Origin: Adiantum capillus-veneris
Taxonomy: Eukaryota > Streptophyta > Polypodiopsida > Polypodiales > Pteridaceae
Length of the DNA: 64,000 nt
Assembly (NCBI GenBank): GCA_014529385.2
Contig: CM043967.1
Span: 7,842,501 to 7,906,500 of the forward strand
Reading direction: 5' to 3'
A program made the position numbers and the translations under genes. The notes beneath the pieces are model-generated. The model worked only from the letters and a program-made list of their open reading frames with translations, did no database searches and was not told the DNA's origin. This document shows, piece after piece, positions 49,440 through 61,270 of the stretch. The number at the start of each line of letters is the position of its first letter. The first letter of the stretch is position 1.

Positions 49440-50500
49440 CTCCTATGCTTGGGGAAAGAGCCGAAGGCTTAATATGGATGAACGAGTCTTGGGAATTTAT
49501 GAGGAAGAGCTTTTAGTTGTTCTACATGCCATAGACACATGGAAGCACTACTTATTAGGGACTCCATTCATTCTACGAACCGACCACCAAAGTCTCAAAC
49601 AAGTATTTCATGACGCAAACCAAGCTTTCCACCCGACAAAAAAGTGAGGTGGGAAAATTTTCTTTCGCAATTTAATTTCCATATTGCTCACATTGCTGGT
49701 AAGCACAATCAAGTGGCCGATTCACTTTCACAACGACCAAAAGTTAATGTGGTGTCTATAGCTACTCACAATGATCTATCTTTTATGATAGATGAGTATG
49801 CTACTGACCCTGACTTTAAAGACATGTAGTCAGCCCTTGATTTGGGGAAGAAAGAGGAACCATTCACCTTGCCGGATGGTTATCTTCTCCATGGAAATAG
49901 GCTATGTGTTACCCATTCCCTTTGTGAGAAAGTTATGTATGAGTCCCATGCTCCTCCCTATGCAGGGCATAGAGGCATTCAACCTACTCTCCAAGGAGTA
50001 GAGACGTATTTCTATTGGCCTACCATGAAAGTGGACACACAAGAGTATGTTTCAAAATGTGTGGTATACCAAAAGACCAAGTATGATAAAGGGAAGCAAC
50101 CTCAATTACTCCAGCCATTGCCTATCCCAAATTCACCATGGGAGAGTATATCCATGGATTTCATCTTTGGATTATCCAAGTCTATCCATGGGAATACGGG
50201 AATATGGACAATATGGACAGGTTTAGCAAGCAAGCACACTTTATTCTTGTCAAAAAGACTATTAAGGCACACCAAATGGAAACTCTCGTCATATCACAGA
50301 TTTTCAAACACCATGGATTACCAACATCCATCGTCAGATAGAGATCCTAGAATGACCAATAATTTTTGGAAAGGTCTCTTTGAAAATCTAGGAACAAGAT
50401 TGAATTTCTCTTTGGCCTATCACCCACAAATGGATGGCCAAATTGAGATAGCCAATCTTACGATACTCGATCTACTAAAGACTTAGTTACAGAATTAGAT
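49440..50500 (+). pseudogene. C1 RNase H end and integrase, broken
   Basis: RNase H: NMDERVLGIYEEELLVVLHAIDTWKHYL and TDHQSLKQ (49473-49640). RNase H end and zinc domain region: FLSQFNFHIAHIAGKHNQVADSLSQRP (49644-49829) and SHAPPYAGHRGIQPT (49940). Integrase core: CVVYQKTKYDKGK, SISMDFIFGL (first D), a degraded middle and SLAYHPQMDGQIE (E). Stops and frameshifts throughout. The upstream RT is absent from this copy. Confidence 0.8.
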
Positions 50501-50569
50501 CAATGCTCACAATGGTAAAAGTGCTTACCTCTTGTAGAGTATGTCTACAATAATACTGTACATACTTTT

Positions 50570-51175
50570 ATGGGGAAAGCACCTTTTGAGATCATAGAGG
50601 GAAGACCTAAAAGTCCCTTGCTACTTAAAGTACATGGGAAGATCTTTTCTGCCAATGAGTATAGCCATAACCTACAAGAATCTTTCAAAAGATTAAGGAG
50701 GCTATATCCATCTCTGAGCAAAGGAAAAAAGATGTTGCTGACAAGCACAGAAGGGATTGGGTCTTACTTAAGTTTCCTAAGGCTTGATTAAGGCAAACAA
50801 CAGGCAAAAATCCTACGGGCCATCAAAAGGATTATGCTAAGCTAGCAAAAAGATAATATGGTCCTTTCCAAATCTTGAAGCCTATCAATGAGACGACTTA
50901 TCAACTCAAGTTGCCCAACCATTGTCTCATACACAATGCTTTTCGTGTGAGCCTAGTAAAGCCCTACAAAGGAGACCCACCAAGTGAACCAATTATTGAA
51001 GACCCTCCCGAAGCTGAAGACCAAGAAGAGGTGCTACAACCCAAAGCTATTCTTTGGCATGAAGAAAAGGTACTACAACATGGTAAGATTATATGATGAT
51101 ATCTTATTAAGTTCAAACGTTATCCTTTTGAAGATGCTAGATGGATGCAAGGAATACAACTTAAGGATAGTATGA
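50570..51175 (+). pseudogene. C1 integrase C-terminus with chromodomain-like end
   Basis: Starts GKAPFEIIEGRPKSP, the GKSPFELVYG-type motif of chromovirus integrases. It continues with frame changes through QDYAKLAKR-like sequence to FQILKPINETTYQLKLPNH and FRVSLVKPYKGDPPSEP. The end has AILWHEEKVLQHGKII, two stops, then LIKFKRYPFEDARWMQ (51103-51150), the pattern of a chromodomain. A chromodomain would guide insertion to modified chromatin. The two TGA codons (near 51,092) make it non-functional here. Confidence 0.65.
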
Positions 51176-51568
51176 ACCTTGTCAATTCTTACAATGCTAC
51201 ATTAGAGTAAGCATATGTACAAATTTCTTTTAAATGACCAATTTCTTTGTCTTATAAGACTAGTTTCTTTTTCATTGAACACAAATTTCAATAGTATGCA
51301 TTCTTAGAATCATGTTTGTGATGACGATGTCTCTCAAACACCAAGTAGAATTTGTCACTTTACTTTGGGAGAATGAAATGGACTAAAGAGCAGACATGCT
51401 TGCGGTACCTATGTCTCCCAAGCACAAAATGGATTAGTCATCCATCTTGAAAAGATGTCGTAGGGTAAAAAGGGATCCTTCACCCGCTAAGTAAGATTGA
51501 CTAATGACTAAGGTTTTATCTCTTCTACCTCATAGTTGAGGACGCCTATGATTTCAAGAGAGAGGTAA

Positions 51569-53533
51569 TATCATAAAATCTAATATCTAACCAACCCAAA
51601 TTATTTTCTCATATTAAACTGATCATTTAATGTGGGAGAATAAACAAGAACAAGGGTTACGATATAGACATGTGCTTAATAGAACTATCTCAACACGGGG
51701 CCAATGGTAAAGGGGCCCAAATGAGAGATGGTCTATCAAAGAGCAAGGCTAACCAATGGATTATAAAGATCGTAGGGTTAGATTCATTGAAGACCTCCAA
51801 TAGTTAGTGTTAAAAGTACTTTTACCGTAGGTAAGCTAGGGTTGTGCTTGAGGTGAGAACCCGGCTCAAGCTTGAGGTGCTTGTCATGCCTGATGCTTGA
51901 GGTTCTTGAGATGCTTGAGGTGCTTGATGATTGAGATGCTTGAGGTGCTTATCATGCTTGAGATACTAGGGTTGTACTTAAGGTGAGAACATGTCATAAA
52001 ATATAATATCTAACTTTACCAGATGATTTTCTCATATTAAACTGATCATTTAATATGGGAAGATAAAAGGGGAACAAGAGTTAGGATATAGATATGTGCT
52101 TATAGACCTATCTCAATAGGGGACCAAAAGGAGAAATGGTTGCATCTCAATAGGGGTCCAAAAGGAGAACGTCTACCAAAGATCAATGTACAAAAAGTGC
52201 TTCTAGATTTACCTAAGCAAGGGACCAAGAGGAGAGATGGTTACATCTCAATAGGGTTCCAAAAGGAGGTAGTCCATCAAAGAGCAACGTGCATCTAATG
52301 GAGCTTAAAAGACATTAGGGTTAGCTTCATTAAAGACCTCCAAAAGTTAGTGTTAAAAAGTCCTTTGATCTTAGGCAACAAGCTAGGGCTAACCTTGAGG
52401 TGGGAATCCTACCCAAGCATGAGATGCTAAGATACTTAAAGTGGTTGTGGGAACGTTGCCCAAAGCTTGAGGTGATTTTTATGCTTAAATGACTAAGGTT
52501 CTTGAAGTGTTCAATTCAAAGGTAAAGTTTAAAGAGGCATAAAACTTTTCCATGCTTGATTGACTAAGTGCTTGAAGTATTTAATTCAAACCAAATGACT
52601 TAATAAGCATAAAAGACACATGTTCAAATGATCCTCCACATGTGGCCCTCATGATGTGCTTGAATTCTAGGTTTTAAAGGGGTCCAATGAGAATTTAGAT
52701 GAATAAATAAATATTTAAGTTCTTTCTCTCAAAGAGAAAAAAGAGGACACATGTTTAAATGAAATTAATTAAATAATACAAGAGAGGAGAGAGAGAAAGA
52801 GGTGTGGACCAAGCATGAGAGGGGGGTATACTCTCTCTCACACACACATATTCTCTCATTGTGTGGAGTGCAAAGTGCAAGAGATCCATCTCCTTCTCCA
52901 AGCTTGTTGAGAAGTGTGGAGACCCTACATCCCAACACTATTGGCTATGGAATGCAAATCTAACCAAGAGCTATGCTTCAATGCTTAAGCTTGCCATGTT
53001 CTTCATCTTCATTACTATGCTAAGCAAGAAGAGTGATGATAAGTGAGGAATTATTTCTTTCTACTATGGATGCTTCTTAATCCTCTTCCCTACCCTCATT
53101 CCCCGCTAGCTCTCTCCACCTTCGAAGGTGTTTGAGGCCTTGGGACTAAGGCTTGGGATAGTTAATGCTTTTTGCAAAGTTTATGTTAAGCTCATGATGC
53201 ATGAAGCTTTCCATCTTCATAGCATCACCAAGGTCACAAGGAACGCAAAGATTGTATTGTACCAAGTCTCTCTTGATGTGAGAATCTATAATACAAACGC
53301 CTTTTGGAGGGGGGACCGGCTCCAAGTAAATCCGGTCCTCAACTATTGTCATGTTCTCTAATAATCTCTCTCTTGCAAAAGTATTGTTCATGCCAAGTTA
53401 ATTAAGTACTATGTTCATGTTTCTACCATCAATTAAGTTCACCCTCTATGTTCTCAAAGTAATCTCACAAAAATGCTGACTCTAATTCTCTTAATTATGC
53501 TATTCTCAAAGTTCATAGGCCATTTCCATTACA
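51569..53533 (+). repeat. LTR shared by C1 (3') and C2 (5')
   Basis: Starts TATCATAAAATC (TGTCATAAAATC in the 30768 copy) after a purine-rich CAAGAGAGAGG and ends CCATTACA before the C2 PBS. 1965 bases. Inside, the first 420 bases are repeated (51569 and 51993 starts); the 30768 copy has only one unit. One LTR serving two internal regions indicates a tandem element formed by LTR recombination. Confidence 0.8.
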
Positions 53534-53534
53534 T

Positions 53535-53546
53535 TGGTATCAGAGC
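53535..53546 (+). other. C2 primer-binding site
   Basis: TGGTATCAGAGC one base after the LTR end; a perfect iMet-type PBS. Confidence 0.95.
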
Positions 53547-53919
53547 GTTTGGTTTCTGTTTTCTTACTTAAGAAGAGAGGTCCTTAAGTAGCCTATTAAT
53601 GGTTGATTTTGTTAATTATATTAGGATAAGTGGGACTGGGATCTATTATGGATTTTGTTGAGCCCACTATGTGGGATATGGTGCACACCTCGAGAGCTTT
53701 GGTCTTAATAATGGGTTGAGCCATAAGAAGTCTGAAAGGAGCTATCCCTCAGCAATTCTGCTATGTTAGACCCAACCCACTACTCTCTATAATTAACCAA
53801 TTCAACCCGTGGGTGTAGATACTTAAATGCTTATTTTCAAAGGCTAAGAGGAGTAGCAACTAAGGTTTTGAATTGCGAAAGAATACAGTAATTAAGTAAA
53901 CACATAAGTATAATTAGCA

Positions 53920-55265
53920 TGGCTGACAATAACCAAGAGAGTAGAATGAACATTGATAACTTTGATTTCACATGAAGGTGCTAATGATGATGCCCCCATG
54001 TTTATCAATTATCTTGTCACTAGGTTGCATTAAGCTATGGGCAACCCTACTTTGCAACCCGAAGTTACCCAACAACTTCATGCTTATGGGATTTCCCTTC
54101 CTCTCCAAGAGGAGAGAGAGTTTAGGAGGCCTCTTGATGAGACTCCCAAAAAAAGACTCTCTCCCATAAGAGAGGAGGAATCCAAAGAACGAGAAAGAAG
54201 TAAATCCCTAAGTTTCTCTAAAGACGTGGCTCCATGAGGGAGGAGGTCTAGACTATCGCCAACTCCTCTCAAGAGGAAACGATCAACCCATGGTCCTTTT
54301 CCTTGTCACTCTGAAAGGGAAGAAAGGAAACAAAGGAAGAAAAAGGCAAGAAAGAGGTCACCCTCTTCTCCTTCTTCTTCACCTTCCTCCTCTTCCGACA
54401 AAAGCAATAGTTATTCTCCTAGAGGATACAAGAGGAGAGGACATCGCAAAACTTACCCTCCATGGCAAAGGTCCCAAAAGCTCAAGAAATTCAAAGAGGG
54501 ACGAAAGAGTATCTCTTTTCTCACCTATGATGTCACCTTTGGTGCCACCAACAAAGTATTGGCACCTTCATCCAACAATTTGATGCGGCCTTTGGAGATG
54601 AGAGCTTCACGGAGTCCTCTAAGCCACACCATGTAGCTATGCACTTTTAGAAATCTGCTAGTCAATGGTGGGCTAGCCTTCATGGCAACGGTGAAGGCCC
54701 AAAGACATGGAAAACTCTACAAGTTTCCATAATGAAGCAATTCCTTGCAAGTGATGCCAAGGACAAAGTGCTCACTGAATGGCAAAGTTTGAAGCTACTC
54801 TTCAACGAGTCTATCCACAAATATGTAGACAAGTTTTGGGATTTATGTCTCAAAGCTATAGTCTTTCAAAGGATAGATTCACCAAACAAAAGCAAAAATT
54901 TTGTGCGGTATTACCTAAAGAAATGGCCAAGTATGTTAACTCACAACATCCTAGCACTATCGCCAACGTCATCCACCACACTATGGTTGCTTCAAGGATC
55001 AATTTCCAACAAGGGGCGAGAAGAAATTTCAAGCCCATGGAAAAAAACTATCAAAATGAAGCTAAAGGGAAGAGCAATGCTCAAAACTCTTCCAAGGCAA
55101 CACCAACACCAATAACAACAAGGCCAAGGAGAAAGGAGCTTACAAAGGTAAGATAAGCTCTCTCCCAAAGAATTAGAGGCCTCTCATAAAGACCATAAAT
55201 GCTTTAAGTGTGGGGAGCAAGGACATGGTTATCATTCTTGCCCCAAAAGAAATGTACTCAAGGAC
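53920..55265 (+). pseudogene. gag: C2 gag, broken
   Basis: Starts MADNNQESRMNIDNFDF and shifts frame near 53,970. The N-terminal helix (GNPTLQPEVTQQLHAYGI), Ser/Arg-rich basic segment (54240-54420) and capsid core (MKQFLASDAKDKVLTEWQSLKLLFNESIHKYV, 54732-54830) match C1. The zinc knuckle CFKCGEQGHGYHSCPK at about 55,202-55,250 is complete, unlike in C1. Several stops and frameshifts. A 373-base leader (53547-53919) has no ORF. Confidence 0.8.
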
Positions 55266-55339
55266 ACTCCTAGAGCTTCCATGGTTGAAGCTCCAAAAGA
55301 GGATACTCAATGCAAAGGCTCATCGCTCTCCTATGCTTG

Positions 55340-55780
55340 GGGAAAAGGGACCATGATGCCCTCATCTTGTTTGACCCTGGCTCTACTCACAACTCTATAT
55401 CAATGGAGTTGGCTACTAAGATGGGCATTCAAGCTTTCAAGATGGGAGATACTGTAACTGCCAATGGATCTTTCAAGGGATAGAAAGCCTCCGATACTCC
55501 CTTGATTGGGAAGTTGATGCTTTATGTCCAAAGCTACGTCAACAAAGAAGATTTTTTTTAATCTCTCCTCTCCAACATGAGGATGTTATTCTAGGGGCAC
55601 CATGGTTCAACCGCATGGCTGTCAACATGAAGTTCCCTTATAGGAGAGTCTATTTCACCTATAGGGAAAAGAGCATGTACATAGATGCTAATGAGTCGGG
55701 GAACACCATATCCCTGGTAAATATGCTTGCTTTTGATAAGTCAATGAAAAGCTCTATTTTTTGCGTATATGATTTTTGTT
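55340..55780 (+). pseudogene. C2 protease, broken
   Basis: LIFDPGSTHNSISMELATKMGIQ (about 55,364-55,430) is the chromovirus retropepsin start; the catalytic D-[ST]-G reads DPG here, so it is mutated. Later VILGAPWFNRMAVNM (55,590-55,630) is the ILG end of the domain. Frameshifts near 55,480 and 55,560. Placed between the zinc knuckle and RT as usual. Confidence 0.75.
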
Positions 55781-55979
55781 AGAGAATCTGTAAATGATTC
55801 TAATGTTTTCACAAGTAGCAAAATAAAGGGAATCAAGAGGATTAGAGTTTTCTAATTTCCTAAATGGATTCCAAGATGTTTTCATTGATGACATCCCTAG
55901 TGATCTACCTTCAAAACGAGGGGATGATGACCATGCAATAGAGCTTCTACTAGGAAGCTCACCGCCTAATAAACCTCCT

Positions 55980-56665
55980 TATTGAGTTTCACATGCTCAA
56001 CAAGAGGAGATCATGAAGAGCATGAATTGGTAAAAAAAGGGATGGTGAGGCCTAGATCCTCTCCATTATGTTCACCACTACTTTTAGTGCAAAAGAAAGA
56101 TGGCACATATCACATGTGTGTCGACTATAGAGCACTAAATAGGATCACTATAAAAAAATTTCCCGTGCCATGGATAGAAGATAAATTTGATAAGTTACAA
56201 GTTTTGGCCTGACAAATGCTCCAGCCACATTCAAACTCACGATGGACAAAATCTTCAGGCCACTCAAATTCACTTGAGGAGTACAAGTGACACCTCCAGG
56301 TAATCTTTCAAGTTGTGAGAGAGAATAAGCCTTTTATTAATAAAAAGAAAAGTGAATTTTTCCTACAAGAGATTCAATATTTAGGTTACATTATCTCTCA
56401 AGATGGTACATGTATGAATCCATCAAAGTTAGAGGTAATAAAAGCATGGCCTAATCCAAGGAATCTACATGTGGCAAGAAGCTTTATTGGTATGTGCGCA
56501 TACTATAGACCCTTCATAGCAAAATTCTCTCAAATAGCAGGACCATTGCATGACTTAACAAGGAAGAACGTTAAGTACCCATGGACTGCTAAAGAACAAA
56601 ATGCTTTTGACAAGCTCAAAGAGAAGCTTACCTCCAACCAGTCCTTATGCTTTTGGATCTCTTAA
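55980..56665 (+). pseudogene. C2 reverse transcriptase with internal deletions
   Basis: KKGMVRPRSSPLCSPLLLVQKKDGTYHMCVDYRALNRITIKKFPVP and IEDKFDKLQ are classic Ty3 RT (55,982-56,205). It then jumps to LTNAPATF-like sequence (56,214), and again past the Y-x-DD catalytic box to FQVVRENKPFINKKKSEFFLQEIQYLGYIIS (56,310-56,400) and the thumb/connection (FIGMCAYYRPFIAKFSQIAGPLHDLT). Two deletions remove the catalytic core, so no activity is possible. Confidence 0.8.
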
Positions 56666-56679
56666 AGCCATTTGAGGTC

Positions 56680-57070
56680 TAATTTGATGCTTGTGGTGAT
56701 TGCCTTGGAGAAGCTTTGCTTCAAGAAGGGCATGCCATAGCATATGAGAGCCGAAGGCTCAATGTGATGAACTGGTCTTGGGCATATACAAAAAAGAGCT
56801 TTTAGCTATTCTACATGCCCTAGACACATGGAGGCACTATCTCTTGGGGGATCCATTCATCCCACGAATGGATCACAAAGCCTCAAGAACTTCATGAAGC
56901 AAACCGAGCTTTCCGACAAACAAATGAGGTGGGCAAATTTTCTTTTGCAATTTAAATTTCATATTGCTCACATTGCTGGCAAGCACAATCAAGTGGTTGA
57001 TGCACTTTCACAATGGCCGAGGGTAAATGTGGTGTCTATAGCAACTCACAATGATCAATTATTTTATAGA
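56680..57070 (+). pseudogene. C2 RNase H, broken
   Basis: FDACGDCLGEALLQEGHAIAYESRRL-type sequence (56,690-56,765), then KKELLAILHALDTWRHYLLG (about 56,790-56,850) and FLLQFKFHIAHIAGKHNQVVDALSQWP (56,938-57,020). Frames change several times. Matches the C1 piece at 49473-49760. Confidence 0.75.
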
Positions 57071-57079
57071 TGAGTATGC

Positions 57080-57738
57080 TACTGACCAAGAATTTAAGTA
57101 GGTAATTACAGCCTTTGCATTAGGGAAGAAAAAAAAGAACTATTCACCTAGAAGGATGGTTATATTCCAAACGGCACTAGGCTATGTATTACTCAGCAAT
57201 ACAATAAGAAAGTCATGTATAAATCCCATGCTTCTCCTTATGCGGGGCAAAGAGGGATCCAATAATCTACTCTTCAAGGAGTAGAAATGTATTTCTGTTG
57301 GTCTACCATGAAAAGTAAACATACAAGAGTATGTTTCAAAATGCGTGGTATACAAAAAATTAAAATTTGATCGAGGGAAGAAACTTGACTTGTTTCAGTT
57401 TGATAGGCTTAGCAAGAAGACACACTCTATGCCTGTCAAAAAGACTATTAAGGCATATCAAACGGCAACCCTCTTTAGATCTCAAATTTTTAAGTATCAT
57501 GGCTTGCCAACATCCATAGTGTCGCGGACAAAGATCCTAGAATGACCAGTAATTTCTAGAAGGGTCTCTTTGAGAATCTAGGAAGTAGATTAAATTTCTC
57601 TTTTGACCTATCATCCACAAACGGATGACAAAAGTGAAATAACTAATCTAGTGATTCTTGAATCTACTAAAAGCCTATATCATGGAAGTAGATCAACGTT
57701 CTCAATGAGAGAAGTACCTACCGCTTATAGAGTATGTG
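57080..57738 (+). pseudogene. C2 integrase, N-terminal and core, broken
   Basis: Zinc domain remains: SHASPYAGQRGIQ near 57,228 and FQNAWYTKN (Cys codons degraded) near 57,335. The core has lost about 100 bases around the first Asp compared with C1 (from RGKK directly to FDRLSKKTHSMPVKKTIKAYQTATLF). Then KYHGLPTSIV and SFDLSSTNG near 57,600. It ends at the copia B insertion inside YVYN. Confidence 0.75.
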
Positions 57739-57743
57739 TACAA
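57739..57743. other. Target-site duplication of copia B (left)
   Basis: TACAA directly before the left LTR; the partner TACAA is at 63254-63258 after the right LTR. Joining across gives the C integrase sequence seen intact in C1 near 50,548. Confidence 0.9.
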
Positions 57744-58486
57744 TATTAGGAAATATGACGTAGCTAAGTAGATAATTGAGTAGATTACTTAATGGAGAGA
57801 GATAATTTACACACACAAGAGATTATAGAGTAGAGAGAGAGAGAGAGTACACACGATATACATGGTTCACCCAATGTGGGCTACATCCATGGGAAAGCAG
57901 CCACTCAATGGATTTAGTACTTCAAAACGAGAAGTAGGTTACAAAGGGATTATACCCTTAATAGAGCTCCCGCCTTGCTTCACTCTCACCACCTCACACC
58001 CACCTTATTGCATCAACTTCACACTATGAAATGTGTGTAGAAATGGCCTCCTTTTATAGGCCAAAAGGGCTGCCCTCTCTCATGAGAGGCAGCCATGTGT
58101 AGCCGCTTTTGTGTAGATAAGTCCAAATCGGACCCTCCAATCCGCCCATGTGTGGCCGCCCTTGAGAAGATAAATCCGCTTTTGAATTCGGCCATCGGCC
58201 ATTGAATTCACCCATCCACTGGCCATTGACTATCGACCACCGGCCACCGGCCAACTGGCCAACTGACCGATCGTTTTCCGACCACTTTTTGGCCGCCATC
58301 CGGCCATAATATTCCGTCGAAAAGGAATATTCCGTTGTGAAAATTTTGGTTTCCGGCAAGTGATTTTTATTTCTGACAAGTGATTTTGCTTTACGCACGA
58401 TGGCTTCTCCTCATAATGGGGGTCTTACAAATGTACGTTTTTACCACAAAAAATTACAAGGGGTAAATCAGGCTCCATACTTAACA
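57744..58486 (-). repeat. 3' LTR of copia B (743 bp)
   Basis: On the plus strand it runs TATTAGGAAATATG ... ACTTAACA. The outer TG has become TA. A TATA box (TATAAAAG on the minus strand) is at 58051-58058. Pair of 62474-63253. Confidence 0.95.
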
Positions 58487-58499
58487 ATCTCCCACTTGG
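58487..58499 (-). other. Copia B polypurine tract
   Basis: The minus strand reads CCAAGTGGGAGAT directly before the 3' LTR, the typical copia PPT (AAGTGGGAGATTG). Confidence 0.9.
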
Positions 58500-58546
58500 A
58501 GACTGATCTCCAAACCAAATTTGTGATTGCTTTCCATCCTGGCTTC

Positions 58547-59276
58547 TTATCCTTGAATGCCGATTGAAGATGAGAAAAAGCTCAAATTCTCTTTGTCGAC
58601 CACCTTTCTAAACACGTGTGCAGGATTTTCACTTGGATGCACCTTTCCTAGCTTTAGTTGTCCCTCTTCCAAAAGAGTGCATATGAAGTGATATCTCACC
58701 TCAATGTGCTTTGTCCTTGAATGAAAGGCTGAGTTCTTCGCAAGATGGATAGCGCTTTGGGAATCCAAGCTCTTCTAAGAATCTATGAGGCCACAAAATT
58801 TCTTTGCTTGCCTCCGTCATTGCTACATACTCTGCTTCCATGGTAGAAAGTGAGACCACTTTCTGCAGCTTTGAAGCCCAGATTAGTGTTGTGTCTCCAA
58901 CGTTGAATACATAGCCACTAGTGCTCCTTTGAGTATCTTTGTCACCTGCCATATCTGCATCAGCATACTCTTCTAGAAAAATATCAGTTCCTCCAAAATA
59001 CAAAGCATTTGTTGTTGTCCCTTTTAGATACCTAAGTATCCACTTCACAGCTTGCCAGTGTTCTTTACCTGGGTTGTCCATGAACCTACTCACAACTCCC
59101 ACTGCATGTGTAATTTCTGGCCTTGTCCAGACCATAGCATACATTAGAGAACCTACCGATGCAGCATATGGAAGTTTAGACATATAGGCTATCTCCTCTT
59201 GTGTCTTTGGACACATATCCTTCATTAGTTTAAAGTGACCAGCCAAAGGTGTAGAGACTGGTTTTGCATTTTGCAT
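58547..59276 (-). pseudogene. Copia B RNase H, broken
   Basis: ORF 59276-58701 has the end of RT (NAKPVSTPLAGHFKL, YAASVGSLMYAMVWTRPEITHAVG) and RNase H (EEYADADMAGDKDTQRSTSGYVF, SLSTMEAEYVAMTEASKE). A frameshift near 58,760 leads to the last RNase H part (DSQSAIHLAKNSAFHSRTKHIEVRYHF) in ORF 58768-58547. Catalytic Asp and Glu positions are visible. Confidence 0.9.
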
Positions 59277-59303
59277 TGCAAACCTTTCTAGTACCTTCTT
59301 GAT

Positions 59304-60212
59304 TTAATCCTCTTGAGATAGCTTTATTGTCTTCTTCGTCCTATCCTTTGATATTTTCATATCAAGTATCCTCTTTGCAGCACCTAAATCTTTCATTGAA
59401 AAAGATTTAGACAGCTCTTCTTTTAGGTCTTTGATGTCCTGCATGTTAGCACTTGCAATCAGCATGTCATCAACATACAACACTAGGATGATGAACTTCC
59501 CGTCTCCCAAATTCTTTGTGTAGACGCAGTGATCCGAGTTGCATCTTGTGAATCCATGATCCAACATCCATCGATCAAACTTCAAGTACCATTGTCTTGA
59601 TGCTTGCTTTAAACCATACAAGCTCTTCTTTAATCTGCAAACCATTTTCTCCTTACCTTTTACTTCATACCCCGTTGGTTGAAGCATGTATATTTCCTCC
59701 TCTAAGTCACCGTGAGGGAATGCCATATTTACATCCATTTGCTCGAGATTTAAATCATGAGCTACCACAAGGCTTAAAACAAGCCTAATTGAGTTCATTT
59801 TTACAACAGGAGAAAATATTTCATTGAATTCAATACCTTTCTTTTGAGAAAACCCTTTTACCACAAGCTTAGACTTTTACCTTTTCTTCCCACCTTCTTC
59901 TTCCTTCAGTTTGTAAACCCATTTGTTTTGAAGTGCCCGCTTACCTTTAGGCAACTCAACCAACTCCCATGTTTGGTTGCAATGTAGTGAGTCCATCTCC
60001 ACTTGCATGCTCTTCATCCATTCTTCTTTGGATTTGTGTTGCATAGCTTCTTTATATGATTCCGGCTCTCCAGAATCTGAGATCAAGAGATGATTGAAGG
60101 AAGGAACAAACCTTTCTAGGGGTCTACTTGCTCTTGTAGATCTTCGGGGAATAGGTTGAGGCTCCTCATTTGGTTGACGTTGTTGCACATTGTCACCGTT
60201 TTTGCAGTCCAT
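59304..60212 (-). pseudogene. Copia B reverse transcriptase
   Basis: ORFs 60212-59877 and 59864-59304 share one frame, split by a stop near 59,875 and closed by a stop near 59,303. Motifs: WMKSMQVEMDSLHCNQTWELVELPKGKRAL, KGFSQKKGIEFNEIFSPVVKM, EQMDVNMAFPHGDLEEEIYM, YGLKQASRQWY and the intact catalytic LYVDDMLIA. Copia-type RT. Confidence 0.9.
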
Positions 60213-61270
60213 GAGTCTTCATCGTCCTCAAGCTCCATGTACTCATCACCTGTTTCTTTTGTTTGTTTTCTTTCCAAGTAATCTTTGTACATATTTTGTT
60301 TGTTAAAAATTACATCCCCACTCCTTAAGATTTTACCATCTTTAGGATTCCATAGGCGATACCCAAAGTCACCTTCTCCATAGCCAATGAAGAAAAACTT
60401 TTTGGACTTTGCATCTAGCTTTGATCTTAGGCTTCTATCTATGTGCATGAAAGCCTCACACCCAAACACTTTGAGAAATGCATAATTCACCGGTTTACCT
60501 GTCCATGCCTCCTTTGGAACTCTCCCATCCAATGCCATTGAGGGTGACCGGTTGATTAAGTACACAGACGTACTTACAGCTTCCGCCCAAAGCTCAAGCG
60601 TTAGGCCTACATGTAGCCGTATGCTTCGTTCTTGCTCCATAATTGTCCTGCTCATCCTTTCCGAAATCCCATTTTGTTGAGGTGTCCTTGGGGTTTTCCT
60701 TTGCCTCCGAATGCCATTGCTAGCACAAAAGCTTTCAAAAGCTTGGCTGCAATATTCACCTCCATTGTCGGGTCTGAGGCATTTAACCGTGGTACCTGTT
60801 TCATTCTCCACAAAGGCCTTCCACCTTTGAAATATGGAAAATACATCGGATTTATTCTTCATGACATAAACCCATGTTTTTCTAGTCGCATCGTCTATGA
60901 ATGTTACATAGTACAATGAGCCACCAAGTGATGGTGTACTTGTAGGACCCCAAACATCAGAATGAACCAACTCAAGTTTTTTATTTTTTCTTTCATTTCC
61001 TGACTTTTAAAATTTTACCCTCTTTTGTTTACCATAAACACAATCTTCACAGAACTCTAAGTCCACTTCTTTCAAACCTACTAGAAGCTTCTTTGTTTGA
61101 AGGATTTGCATTCCTTTGGCACTCATATGCCCAAGCCGATAGTGCCACACCGCACTGTCAACTTCTGTAGTTGTTTCACAAGCTGAACGTTGCATGCTAA
61201 CAATACACAAGTAAAGTGTACCGACCTTTTCTCCCTTGGCAACCACAAATATCCCTTTGAGATCTTCCAC
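60116..61270 (-). pseudogene. Copia B GAG-pre-integrase and integrase
   Basis: ORF 61270-61007: WHYRLGHMSAKGMQIL and CEDCVYGKQKRVKF, the zinc-binding pre-integrase. After an in-frame TAA (near 61,005) ORF 60970-60116 gives the core: VHSDVWGPTSTPSLGG (D), RPDNGGEYCSQAF (D) and TPQQNGISERMSRTIME (E), then EAWTGKPVNYAFLKVFGCEAF and FIGYGEGDFGYRLW. A frameshift near 60,200 precedes RT. Confidence 0.9.

Larger units (their letters stand above)
47664..51568 (+). mobile_element. C1: internal region of a chromovirus-like Ty3 element
   Basis: Plus-strand internal region with PBS, gag, zinc knuckle, RNase H, integrase and a chromodomain-like end. The protease and RT have been lost by a deletion of roughly 1.4 kb compared with C2 (junction near 49,455). 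All genes are broken. The 47677-48076 leader and the 51176-51568 tail have no ORF. Confidence 0.8.

Noticed and set aside
57834-57846. (GA)n run in the copia B LTR as a regulatory site
   Set aside because: A short simple repeat with small length differences between the two LTRs; no further support.
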